NCBI RefSeq assembly: GCF_027887165.1
Contig: NC_077227.1
Coordinates: 79,976,430-80,040,429, forward strand
Reading direction: 5' to 3'
Source of the DNA: Monodelphis domestica
Lineage: Eukaryota; Chordata; Mammalia; Didelphimorphia; Didelphidae
Length of the DNA stretch: 64,000 bases
The notes beneath the pieces are model-generated. The model was not told where the DNA came from, did not search any database, and was given only the letters and a program-made list of their open reading frames with translations. This document shows positions 24,648 through 35,539 of this stretch, piece by piece. Both the position numbers and the translations under genes were made by a program. Numbering within the stretch: position 1 is the first letter of the stretch; each line of letters opens with the position of its first letter.

Positions 24648-24831
24648 CTATTAAAATATTAACATAAAAGTCAGCATAGACCATATAGGAGCAGGCAAGT
24701 GCTAGCAGTGATGGAGGCAACAATAGATAGTAATCTTTAAGAATATGTCATAGCCCCACTAAACCCTCTAAGATTTGGGGATTGTTAGGTCAGCTGGGTC
24801 CTGAGGATGTTATTTAAATCTGAACATTTTA

Positions 24832-25031
24832 TTTTATTTGTTTTTAAACCCTTACCTTCTGTCTTGGAGCCAGTATTGGCTTCAGGGCAGAAGTGGTAAG
24901 GGCTAGGCAATGCGGGTCAAGTGACTTGCTCAGGGTCCAACAGCTGGGAAGTGTCTGAGGCCAGATTTGAACCCAGGACCTTCTGTCTCTAAGCCTGGTT
25001 CTTAATCCACTGAACCACCCAGCTGCCCCTC
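24832..25031 (-). mobile_element. Marsupial SINE next to exon 12 donor
   Basis: Full-length antisense SINE ('aaacccttaccttctgtctt' to 'ccacccagctgcccct'). 16-bp TSD aaatctgaacatttta at 24816-24831 and 25032-25047. The right TSD ends 11 bp from the exon 12 border at 25059. The SINE is in the same orientation as the gene. Confidence 0.95.
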
Positions 25032-25058
25032 AAATCTGAACATTTTAAATGGACTTAC

Positions 25059-25193
25059 ATTTTCATTATCAAACAAACAGTCAGCACTTTGCAGGGGACA
25101 AAATGGATCAAACTGCTTATAAGATTGTCCAGTCAATGGATTCCAAAGTAGATGTTCGTCAGTTTCTTGAGTTAGTACATAAGCAACTTGCCC
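25059..25193 (-). CDS. CC2D2B: CC2D2B-like exon 12 of window (45 codons)
   Basis: Phase 0 in and out, acceptor TCACACAG, donor AAT|GTAAGT. Encodes GQVAYVLTQETDEHLLWNPL, then TGQSYKQFDPFCPLQSADCL and FDNEN. 'AYVLT.E......WNP..G..Y.QFD.FCPL....CL' is one of the strongest family signatures. A SINE starts 11 bp past the donor. Confidence 0.93.
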
Positions 25194-25544
25194 CTGTGTG
25201 ATGAAAAAAAGGGAAACACCCCCCACCCCGACACTTTGTTAGTGATTGTCTGAGTTCATTCTGGATGTCAGACTTGTGGACAGCATGTAATACCTTTTTG
25301 AATTAAAGACTAGAAGGATGTATTTCTTTTTCATAGAGGAAGAAGAAAAAGCAAAAACATGAATGGACAAGCAACCAGAATAGAGTACCTTTGGCCCAAA
25401 GAGGGTTGGAGAAGCAGTTGTGAGACTCAGAGAAAGCCAAGTTTGGTATGGTAGGGTGAAAAAAGTCAAGCTGTCCCTTCTGATAGTCCTGCTGTATTTG
25501 TATTCCATCGTGATCAAGCTACATCTTGAGTTGTATTTCACTGT

Positions 25545-25980
25545 AGATGCCAAAGTCCAGCAAATACTATGAGTGTCCAGGGGAGGGCAACCAGGATGAT
25601 AAAAGGCCATTACTACATCCATGCCAGATGAAAGAACTGGGGATGTTTAGCCTGGAGAACAGAAGACTAAGGGTGAATATGGTAGCAAGCTTCAAATAGT
25701 TGAAGGTTGTCTCCTGGATGTATTAGACTATTTGTTTGGCTCCAGAAGGAAGATCCAGGAGCAGAAACTGGGAAGAGGCAGTTTTAGGCTTGATGTGAGC
25801 GATCAAAAAGTAGAAGAGGCTTCCTTGGGAGTGTACTCTCATCATAGGCCTTCAAGAAGAGGACGATCATTTATCCTTGATCAGGAATATTAGAGAGGGG
25901 ATTCTTTTCGAGGTACAGATTGGACTAGATAGCCTTAGAGGTCCTTTCCAATGCTGAAATACTGTCATTCTATGAGTAGC
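25545..25980 (+). mobile_element. CR1/L3 LINE 3' end
   Basis: 'ggggagggcaaccaggatga', 'gaactggggatgtttagcct', 'ttttaggcttgatgtgagcg' and 'gattggactagatagcctta' are the CR1/L3 3' end in order, closing with 'tgtcattctatga'. Confidence 0.85.
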
Positions 25981-25984
25981 GAAT

Positions 25985-26060
25985 CAATCAGCAAACATTT
26001 ATGGAGCGTTTTCTATATGCTAAGCACTGTGCTAGATGCTAGGGACACAGAGTAATCAGG
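25985..26060 (-). mobile_element. L2 3' terminus
   Basis: 'tcagcaaacatttatggagc' and 'gctaagcactgtgctagatg' are the antisense L2 3' end. Confidence 0.6.
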
Positions 26061-26299
26061 GGAGAAATTTACTGTAGAATAGCATTTTCTTTTATTTTTA
26101 CTCCACAGACACACGTTTTTAGAGTGAACCTGTCATTAATATTTCATTTTTAATAATCAAATTGCTTAGAACGTATTGAGTATGAAAAGGTTTGGGGGTG
26201 TGGTGGTTTTTTTCTCAAAACATATGTATCTACCTTCTTACATCTGCTGCCATCTCATGGCAGCTAATAACATAGACAGGAAAAAATCAGAAAATTAGC

Positions 26300-27075
26300 C
26301 TCCGTGTGAACTCTTGGGGCCGTCAGCCCGTGACACTCAAGTAATCAGAAGTAGAGAAGCTAATGTAGATAGTAACATCATTCGAATGATCCTTTGTGCT
26401 GATAACATTGTGCTGACTTTATTAAATACCAAAGTCATGTAAGTGAGATCCATAATTACTTGAATTCAGCATAACTGTCTACAGACATACAACTGGATGA
26501 AGAATGCCTATTGTCTGCAGTAAAACATTCAATTGGAGACCAGACATTGTAGATGGACAATCAATTGGTCCCAGAAACAGGAGGAAAATGGCCTGGACTG
26601 CATTTGGTTATTTAGTTTATTTACTTTTAATGAACCCCTCCACCTTAATCTCCATATTCTTTTGGTGATGCTGCAGGGCTACTATTCATGCAATACCACA
26701 GTCTAAAGAATTAAAGTTATGAGTCACCCAAGGATGCCCCATGAGCAAACTGTAACATATTACCCACAAAAAGATTCATGAGAAAAACCTCAGCAAGGAT
26801 ATTATCAGAAAGAAATGGTCAGAAAAGAGTGAGTAAGAGTAAGGGGCAACGGATGATGGACGGCACCCATGTTCAGTGGTTCTCCATCCAATGAGGAGAG
26901 ATGCACAGGATATCAGTTATAGGAAGTCAAAGATTTACAAAGGACCACAGACAAGATTTATACAAAATGAAGCCATGCGGATGCGTTATGATCTAAGCCA
27001 CTGGATCGAATATTCATGTCCTTAAGATCACCGGTACACTGGGAAGTTTGGAAGAGGAAGGACGTCACATCTTAA
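26300..27075 (+). mobile_element. RTE-clade (BovB-like) LINE fragment
   Basis: 'gtgctgataacattgtgctg' corresponds to the RTE reverse transcriptase ADD(I/L)VL box. 'aggaaaatggcctggactgc' matches the 'RRKAAWAAF'-like segment and 'cggatgatggacggcaccca' the 'RWT' segment near the 3' end of RTE ORF2. Order and strand agree with RTE. Decayed frames. Confidence 0.6.
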
Positions 27076-27094
27076 GAGAGATATGATTGAGTTG

Positions 27095-27292
27095 TAGAAG
27101 TTATGATTTAGAATTGGAAGGGATTTTGAATACTATCTAGTACAATGACTTTACTGAGCAAGAAAATGAGGCTCAGGGAAATGAAGTGCTTTGTTTAATA
27201 TGACAGAGGAAGTAAGTAGTAAAGCCAGGATTTGAACTCAGACTATGAATTTAGTACTTTCCCCAATAAATTGTGCTACCTCAAAGTAAGAG
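27095..27292 (-). mobile_element. THER1/MIR-type SINE (antisense)
   Basis: 'agaattggaagggattttga', 'aagaaaatgaggctcaggga' and 'gccaggatttgaactcagac' are the antisense THER1/MIR core and tRNA parts. Confidence 0.8.
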
Positions 27293-27494
27293 ATCTAAAA
27301 TTAACTTTAGTCTTGGAAAGATGAAGGCTGGGGCAGGATATCATTGGAATGATAACATATAGAGATACATAAACATCATCATTAAGTTTTATAACACCAG
27401 AATTAGGCTGGGGTTGGCAGAGGTTAAAAGAAGTAGGACATAGAAATAAATAATAAGTTAACTTAAAGAGGTGGTCCTAAGCCAAAAATAGGGT

Positions 27495-27675
27495 CCCAAT
27501 TAACCACTGAGGCAGTGCAATGGAGGGATACAGAGTTGGCCTTGGAATAAAAGAAACCTGAGTTTAAGTGCTGCCTCTGATACCTACTACATGTGGGATT
27601 CTGGGCAAATCCTCAGTGTCCTAACTCCCCAGTGTCCTAGATAATTCTCTAAGACTCTAAATCTTGGAACCCCTG
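27495..27675 (+). mobile_element. MIR-related SINE
   Basis: 'ggagggatacagagttggcc', 'cctgagtttaagtgctgcct' and 'gggattctgggcaaatcctc' are a degraded MIR-type head and core, followed by 'ctctaagactctaaatc'. Confidence 0.6.
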
Positions 27676-27924
27676 GCAATCTTCCTTGATAGATATATAT
27701 TTTTTCTAGCAAGAATTCCCTATAAAGTGAAATCACAGGTTTGGACAAACCCCTTCCCTCTCCCCCCAAAAACCTGCGCTCATGCAATTACTTAAGACAA
27801 AACTGGAATAAGGGATGGAGGAGAGGGAAGAGATGTGTGTTGTGTTACAGAAGGACCTGGAAATAGACTTGATTATTACATTTAAAATTTTCTATATTCT
27901 TGAAAAATTAATAGTAACACTTAC

Positions 27925-28038
27925 TTCTAATGTAGATGTTCCCAACAGCACCCAGGCTTTCTTTCCAAAATACAGGAAGTAGTTACACAAAAGTATTGCG
28001 TGTTCCTCTTTGTTTCCAATAGTCAAATTGATGCAACG
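27925..28038 (-). CDS. CC2D2B: CC2D2B-like exon 11 of window (38 codons)
   Basis: Phase 0 in and out, acceptor GCCTTAG, donor GAA|GTAAGT. Encodes RCINLTIGNKEEHAILLCNY and FLYFGKKAWVLLGTSTLE. 'EEHA.LLCNYFL..GKKAW.L.G' is close to the CC2D2A segment. In active transglutaminase-like enzymes this position holds the nucleophilic Cys helix. Here the helix-start residues are Glu-Glu-His-Ala, in line with a non-catalytic fold (family knowledge plus inference). Confidence 0.92.
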
Positions 28039-28930
28039 CTAAGGCACATTGAAATGAAGAAGAATACACGCATATAGTCAGGAATGTACCAAAACTACCA
28101 CTAAGCCCCACTTGTCACAGGAATTATTATTTTTACAAGTACTAAATATGAAAATTATTTCCAGCTTCAACTTATTTTTGCCAAAACTCCATCCTTATGT
28201 CTTCCTCTTAGACTTCTTCCCTTCATTAAAAGCTCAGTTCATGTGTCAATTACCATGGCAGTGGTTTCTAAAGTTTATTGAGTAATAAATACTCTGCTCC
28301 CCATTCTTTTTAACTAAAAAAACCTGACATTCCCACTAAGTCATCAACAGAAATAATTTTTTCTTTGCATTAAAAAAAATAAAATGAATTTATAATAATT
28401 TTAAAACAACACACAAATCTGAAATATTCTGTAAAGTAATACAAATATTTACTGATAAAAATCACTAATTATTTTTAATATTTATGATTTCTAAAATTAT
28501 TAAATGATAAAATTGTTATAATTAGCTGCCTTTTTTTGGTTCAAAGCAGTACCAATGACAATTTTGCTTTTTAAATAATTGATCAAGATTGATATTTTTA
28601 TAAACAATTTCAGAAGAAAACCCCATTTCACACAAATGTTTTAAAATAGTAGTAGTAAAATTTGAAACCAATTTGATAAATCATATTTATAGCCCAAAAT
28701 AAGATTTTTAAGTTTAATTCCATGTTACAAATGCTATTACAAGATAAGTCTATTAGCCCCTGCTGCTCAAATGGAGTAAGACCAAATGTATCAAACTTAT
28801 CTATGGCAAAGAGGTTTCATTTCAATTCATATTTAGAAATAGCTAGGCTTTAAAATAAAATATCAATTACTTTTTTTTATATGTCTAGTAGATGTTTTAA
28901 GTTTAAGTTAAGTAGGTGTTTACTTTCTTC
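28039..28930. other. Unassigned AT-rich intronic DNA
   Basis: Start of the 14.1-kb intron between exons 11 and 10. Very A/T-rich. No exon or recognised repeat. Confidence 0.4.
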
Positions 28931-28992
28931 TCTTTCAGTGATTCTTAAACTTTTTGGTCTCAAGACCTCTTTATAATCTTAAAATTACTAAG

Positions 28993-29128
28993 CAGGAAAC
29001 AGTTGGGTAACTCAGTGGATTGAGAGCCAGGCCTAGAGACAGGAGGTTCTAAGTTCAAACCTGGCCTCAGACACTTCCTAGCTGTGTGACCCTGGGCAAG
29101 TCACTTAACTCCCTCACCGCTGTTTAAA
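28993..29128 (+). mobile_element. Marsupial SINE, tRNA half only
   Basis: Head 'cagttgggtaactcagtgga' to 'gggcaagtcacttaactccc', then a short A-tail. The 3' half is absent. TSD aaaattactaag (28981-28992) and aaaatttactaag (29129-29141). Confidence 0.9.
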
Positions 29129-29287
29129 AAAATTTACTAAGGACCCCAAAGAACTCATTTATATTGTTTATAGCTATTCATATTTTCTGTGTTAGAAATT
29201 AAAACTGATAAAATTTTAAAATATTTGTTAATTCATTAAAAATGTTAAAAGTAAGCCCATCATTTGTTAATCTAAATAAAATTTTTT

Positions 29288-29460
29288 AAAACCCTTACCT
29301 TCTGTCTAGGAATCAATACTGTATATTGGGCTAGGCAATGGGGATCAAGTGACTTGCCTAGGGTCACACAGCTGGGAAGTGTCTGAGGTCACATTTGAAC
29401 CTAGGACCTCCCATCTCTAGGCCTGGCTCTCAATCCACTGAGCTACCCCGCTGCCCCCTA
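29288..29460 (-). mobile_element. Marsupial SINE (antisense)
   Basis: 'aaacccttaccttctgtcta' to 'agctaccccgctgccccc', with an internal deletion after 'actgtatattgg'. TSD-like taaataaa(a)tttttt on both sides (29273-29287; 29461 onward). Confidence 0.9.
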
Positions 29461-30329
29461 TAAATAAATTTTTTATGAAAAAATACCTATTTTCCAAAAC
29501 AAGAAATTTAGAGAGAAGAGTGGCATTGTTTTATATAGTTTTACAAATCTATTTAATGTCTGGCTTAATAGAAGACAATTGGATTTTCATATTTGCTTTT
29601 TCATTCAGTCAGTTTTGATATATGTTTTGGTTGAAGCATATGAGAAGAAAATCTGGCCTCACTGAGTTATGTAGTTGTTAAAGGAAGGAATATTTGAATA
29701 AGCAAATAGTATCTCAGTATTGGTCAGTATTTTCTTAAAAGAAATTACTTTATTTTTCTGGGTCAGAAAATGAATCTGAGGACTTTATCTTAATTTATAT
29801 ACTTTTTCCAAAAAAAATTTTCCAAATAAGTAAATTTTAAGAGGAAATTTTTGTTATAAAATGGATGTTTCCTCTTTATTATTATCACTATGATGAATAA
29901 CAATTTCTTTGAGCTTAAATCCTCTGGAAGTAATTGGGGACAAGAGAGTCTGGGTATTTATCAGTATTATATCCTTGATTCCCTTTGCAATCTAGGTTCT
30001 GATTTCATCATGAAGCTGAAACAGATCTTTTGAAAGTTACCAAAGATCTCTTTAATTACTAAATTGTATATTTTTTCTTTGTCCTCTTCCTTCATCTTTG
30101 CTGACTGTGGCAAATTCATAGTATTAAGCTCACCTTTGTTAACTCTAATGGGGACATTGTATTCAACGAAAAAAGTGGATGTGTTTATGTAGTTATCCTT
30201 TAAAATATCCAAGAATTTTGGCCACTGACATGCCCCTCCAGAGGGTACCACACCCCTCACAGTCTGGAAGACATTTTACTTCAGGAATTTTGCTCCCCCA
30301 AGTTGTTACGGCTCACTGCTTCCTTAAAT

Positions 30330-30470
30330 TAGGGCGCATCCGTTTCCATGTTGTATCCCCTAAGCAAAGCATAAGTTCCTTGATGTCATGGAATGTCTTT
30401 GTCTTATCTTTGCATCCACAGCTCCTAGCACAGTGCCCCATATATAGTGGGTGCTCGACTCATGTAGTTT
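30330..30470 (+). mobile_element. L2 3' terminus
   Basis: 'gcatccacagctcctagcac' and 'agtgccccatatatagtggg' are the L2 3' end ('cctagcacagtgcctggcacatagt', quoted in part). Confidence 0.65.
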
Positions 30471-30929
30471 GAAATGGCAGCAAGTCTGAAAATCCTGGCT
30501 TCTTTTCTCCAGCTAAAAATATTTCCATGGGAGAGTATATACAGGAAGAGTAAAACATAGAAATTTTAGTCATTTTTACTCAGGGACAGTCACTATGGAC
30601 TTTAGGAGTCTTGTCTTCTTGGGACTAAGCAAAGATATTGACTGAACTGACCCCTTGGTTGCCCTTGATTCTAGTTTTCTCTGTATTGTGGATAATTTTC
30701 AAACTCAAAGAGGAAAGGAAAGGTGTGTTCAGAGATCCGCACTGAGCAGGAAGACATGGGTACAAATTTATAAGTTGGAATTGATATCCAGGTACTTAGC
30801 TGAACCCAAAGGTAGAGGCAGGGAAAGGAATTTAAACTAGGAACAACTTCTCTGCATCTGGTATTATGAGGATATGACTACTAAGCCTGATATAGGGGAT
30901 GTCCACCATCACCCCAAGAAGATTAGGTC

Positions 30930-31195
30930 AACAAAAAGCATTTACTGAGAACCTACAACATATCAAGCACTATGAAGATACAAAGACAAAAATGAAATGG
31001 CCTTCGAGGAATTTGCACTCTTTGGGGGAGGGAAGCATATACAAAATATAATACAATACATAAATATATACAAAATAAATTGGTGAGGGGGAGTCAGTAA
31101 AGACTTCATGTAGAATGCCTTTTTGGAGCAGTTTTGAAGGAAACAAAATTCATGCTGAAATGCATTCAGGAGTACAATGGTAGAATCCATCGTTG
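30930..31195 (-). mobile_element. L2 3' end (antisense)
   Basis: 'aagcatttactgagaaccta', 'gatacaaagacaaaaatgaa' and 'tttgaaggaaacaaaattca' follow the antisense L2 order. Confidence 0.55.
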
Positions 31196-32150
31196 TCATG
31201 AACTTTCATATTCCTTTTATACATCCAAACTATCTTGAATATTGCAAACTCTTGCTATGTTATTTTTGCTAATATTTTATTTAAAATGTGTGCATCAATG
31301 TTGATTAGAGAAAGTGGTCTGTAGTTTTCTTTCTTTCTCTGTTTTGGATTTCTCTGCTTTAGATATCATAACCATATTTGTATCAGAGGAAATGTGGTAT
31401 GACCTCTTTTTATTGCTCTTCAGTTTATATAATATTGTAGTTATTCTTTGAATAGTTAATATTATTCACTTGTAAATCCAATTTTTTTTCCCTTTGGGAG
31501 CTCACTAATGGGCTGCCCAATTTCTTTTTCCTGAGATTGGGCTATTAAATTTCTCTATTTCTTTTTCAATTAATCTGAGAATTTTATAGTTTTATAGATC
31601 TTTATTCATTTCACTTAAGTTTTTAGTTGTAATTTCAGATAAATGGATGAGATTGTTTCTAATAATTCCCTTTCTTCTTCATTTGTTGTGAATTCTGCTT
31701 TTTCATTTTCATTTTTATTTATTTATTTAAACCCTTAACTTCTGTTTAAGAACCAATACTGGTTCTAAGGCAGAAGAGTGATAAGGGCTAGGTAATGGGG
31801 ATCAAGTGGCTTGTCCAGGGTCACATAGCTAGGAAGTATCTGAGGCCAAATTTGAACCTAGGGCCTCCCGTCTCTAGGTCTGGCTCTCAATCCACTGAGT
31901 TACCCAGCTGTCCCCTCTTTTTCATTTTTATGCTGGTAATTTGGTTTAGGTTTTTAAAAAATAAAATTAAGTAGTAATTTACCTACTTTTATTTCTTTTT
32001 TGAAAAACAGTTTTTCGTTTTATTAATTAATTCAATGGTTATTCCACTTTCACCTTTGTTGTTATCTTCTTTGATTTTCAGAATTTCTGTGATGTTTAAT
32101 TTTTTTTTCTAAATTTTTTTTTCTAGCTTAGTTGCTAAATTCTAATGTAT
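31196..32150 (-). mobile_element. Old L1 fragment (antisense) with SINE
   Basis: 'gcatcaatgttgattagaga' and 'ggtctgtagttttctttctt' are the antisense of the L1 reverse transcriptase region just upstream of the palm motif. The T-rich remainder continues the old L1. The SINE at 31727-31914 splits it. Confidence 0.7.
31727..31914 (-). mobile_element. Marsupial SINE (antisense)
   Basis: 'aaacccttaacttctgttta' to 'ttacccagctgtcccc'. 'ctttttcattttt' recurs on both flanks as TSD. Confidence 0.92.
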
Positions 32151-32609
32151 CATAACATTTTCTTCTGGCTAAATTGAAAGTACAAAGGAAAGATCACACT
32201 GAACAGACCTATTTGAGATATATTAAATCTGGGCCCCTAGAGTTTGGAAACATTCCACATACTTGTTTTTTATCTCCACTAGAAATTGGCTCAAGCCTAG
32301 GCTGCTATATATGATCTTTACATCTTTTTCATACAAATTTGTTCTCTCAATAAAATGTATAGAAGCTCTAAGGTACTAAATTCTGGTTTAAATGGGGATT
32401 GCGGCTACATTTCATCATTAGCATTTATATCAGGCTTCAGAGATTAGCACTCAGATAATGTTATAGTAATAGAGTCTATGAGGTAATGCTAATCAATAGA
32501 GAATTAAAAATATTTACCATACTTGAAAATTAACAAGGTTATTGTCAGTAAGTCTAGTAACTTTTAATTCTTCCTGACCAATGATTTCTATAAGATGTTA
32601 TAGACCTAT

Positions 32610-33357
32610 TAAAATCATTCTAGGAAACATAAAAATATTTGGGAATTTATCTGCCAAGACAAAGTCAGGAATTGTTTGAATGCGATTACAAAACACTTCA
32701 CACAAATAAAACTAGATCTAAACAACTGGAAAAACATTATTTGTTCATGGGCAGGATGAGCTAATAGTAAAAATGACAATCCTATCTAAACTAATCTACT
32801 TATTCGTGCCATAACTATCAAACTACCAAAAACTTTTTTTATAGAATTAGAAAAAAAATATAACAAAGTTCATCTGGAAGAACAAAAGATCAAGAATATC
32901 AAGGGAACTAAAAAAAATATGAAGGATGGGGGCCTAGCAGTACCAGGTCTTAACCTGTACTACAAAGCAGTGATCATCAAAACAATATGGTACTGGCTAA
33001 GAGATAGAATAGTGAATCAATGGAATAGACTTGAGGTAAATAACCTCAGTAAGCTAGTGTTCAATAAACCTAAAGATCTTTTAGAACAAGAACTTGCTAT
33101 TTGACAAAAACTGCTGGAAAAATTGGAAAATAGTATGGGAAAAATTCGCTTTAAAGCAATATCTCATACCTTATACCAAGATAAATTCAAAATTGGTAAA
33201 TGACTTAAATATAAATAGAGTGAAATTATAAATAAATTAGGTAAGCATAGAACAGTATACCTGTCAGATCTATAGGAAAGGAAGGAATTTAAGACCAACC
33301 AAGAGATAACGGACATTACAAGATGCAGAATGAATAATTTTGACTATATTAAATTTA
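32610..33357 (+). mobile_element. L1 ORF2 fragment, left half of interrupted copy
   Basis: Encodes recognisable ORF2 pieces such as 'GGLAVPGLNLYYKAVIIKTI' (32930-32990). Cut by the 7.2-kb L1 insertion at the TSD 33340-33357 and resumed at 40520. Confidence 0.9.
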
Positions 33358-35218
33358 TTTATTTTTTCCTTTTAAACATTATTTTATTTGGTCATTTCCA
33401 AACATTATTCATTGGAAACAAAGATCATTTTCTCCCCACCCCCCCCCCATAGCCGACATGCAATTCCACTGTGTATCACATGTGTCCTTGATTCGAACCC
33501 ATTTCCATGTTGTTGGTATTTGTATTAGGGTGTTCATTTACAGTCTTTCCTCAATCATATCCCCTCAATCCCTGTAGTCAAGCAGTTGCTTTTCCTCGGT
33601 GTTTTTACTCCCACAGTTTGTCCTCTGCTTGTGGATAGTGTTTTTTAGATCCCTGCAGATTGTTCAGGGACATTGCATTGACACTAATGGAGAAGTCCAT
33701 TACGTTTGATTGTACCACAGTATATTAGTCTCTGTGTACAATGTTTTCCTGGTTCTGCTCCTTTTGCTCTGCATCACTTCCTGGAGGTTGTTCCAGTCTC
33801 CATTGAATTCCTCCATTTTATTATCCCTTTGAGCACAATAGTATTCCATCACCAACATATACCACAATTTGTTCAGCCATTCCCCAACTGAAGGGCATCC
33901 CCTCATTTTCCAATTTTTGGCCACCACAAAGAGTGCAGCTATGAATATTCTCGTACAAGTCTTTTTCCTTATTATCTCTTTGGGGTACAGACCCAGCAGT
34001 GCTATGGCTGGATCAAAGGGTAGATATTCTTTTGTCGCCCTTTGGGCATAGTTCCAAATTGCCCTCCAGAATGGTTGGATCAGTTGACAACTCCACCAGC
34101 AATGAATTAGTGTCCCTACTTGGCCACATCCCCTCCAGCATTCACTGCTTTCCTCTGCTGTCATGTTAGCCAATCTGCTAGGTGTGAGGTGATACCTCAG
34201 AGTTGTTTTGATTTGCATCTCTCTGATTATAAGAGATTTAGAACACTTCTTCATGTGCTTATTAATAGTTTTGATTTCTTTATCTGAAAATTGCCTATTC
34301 ATGTCCCTTGCCATTTATCAATTGGAGAATGGCTTGATTTTTTGTACAATTGATTTAGCTCTTTATAAATTTGAGTAATTAAACCTTTGTCAGAGGTTTC
34401 TATGAAGATGTTTTCCCAATTTGTTGTTTCCCTCCTGATTTTTGGTTTTGTTTGTACAAAAGCTTTTTAATTTGATGTAGTCGAAATTATTTATTTTACA
34501 TTTTGTGACTCTTTCTAAGTCTTGCTTGGTTTTAAAGTCTTTCCCCTCCCAAAGGTCTGACATGTATACTATTCTGTGTTTACCCAATTTACTTATGGTT
34601 TCCTTCTTTATGTTTAAGTCATTCACCCATTTTGAATTTATCTTGGTGTAGGGTGTGAGGTGTTGATCAATTCCTAGTCTCTCCCACACTGTCTTCCAAT
34701 TTTCCCAGCAGTTTTTTTTATCAAATAGTGGATTTTTATCCAAGCTGTGGTCTTTGGTTTGTCATAGACTGTCTTGCTGAGGTCATTTACCCCAAGTCTA
34801 TTCCACTGATCCTCCTTTCTGTCTCTTAGCCAGTACCAAATTGTTTTGATGACCACTGCTTTATAGTATAGTTTGAGATCTGAGACTGCAAGTCATCCTT
34901 CCTTTGCATTTTTTTTTATATGGATATCCTTGATCTTTTGTTCTTTCAAATGAACTTAGTTATGGTTTTTCTAATCCAGTAAAGATGTTTTTTGGTAGTT
35001 CAATGGGTATGGTACTAAATAAGTAAATTAATTTGGGTAGGATTGTCATTTTTATTATGTTAGTTCGTCCCACCCATGAGCAATCAATGTTTTTCCAATT
35101 GTTTAGATCTAGTTTTAACTGTGTGGAGAGTGTTTTGTAGTTGTGTTCATATAGTTCCTGTGTTTGTCTCGGCAGATAGATTCCTAAGTATTTTATATTG
35201 TCTAGGGTGATTTTAAAT

Positions 35219-35226
35219 GGTATTTC

Positions 35227-35306
<80 letters not shown>

Positions 35307-35539
35307 TTTTTCTTTCTTTCTTTCTTTCTTTAACCCTTACCTTCCGTCTTGGAGTCAATACTGTGTATTGGCTCCAAGGAAGAAGAGTGGTAAGGGCTAG
35401 GCAATGGGGGTCAAGTGACTTGCCCAGGGTCACATAGCTGGGAAGTGTCTGAGGCCAGATTTGGACCTAGGACCTCCCATCTCTAGGCCTGACTCTCAAT
35501 CCACTGAGCCACCCAGCTGCCCCCGGTATTTCTCTTTCT
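35219..35539 (-). mobile_element. Marsupial SINE with expanded (GAAA)n tail inside L1 ORF2
   Basis: 15-bp TSD ggtatttctctttct at 35219-35233 and 35525-35539. The SINE body (35331-35524, antisense) is nearly consensus and therefore young. Its tail has become a (TTTC)n tract of about 100 bp (35234-35330, with one interruption near 35307). Confidence 0.95.
35223..35330. repeat. (TTTC)n microsatellite
   Basis: About 26 tandem TTTC units with a single T-run interruption, grown from the SINE tail and the TSD sequence 'ctttct'. Such tetranucleotide tracts vary in length between individuals. Confidence 0.97.

Larger units (their letters stand above)
28935..29870 (+). mobile_element. Ancient hAT/Charlie-like repeat with two SINE insertions
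   Basis: Starts 'tcagtgattcttaaactttt', resembling the hAT terminal motif CAGTGGTTCTCAA. It continues (outside the SINEs) with 'aaggaccccaaagaactcat', 'gagaagagtggcattgtttt' and 'ctggcttaatagaagacaat', phrases of an old repeat shared across mammals that I cannot name with certainty. Confidence 0.45.

Noticed and set aside
35198-35437. Repetitive SFFLSFFL open frame
   Set aside because: It is only the (TTTC)n tract and the antisense SINE being translated.
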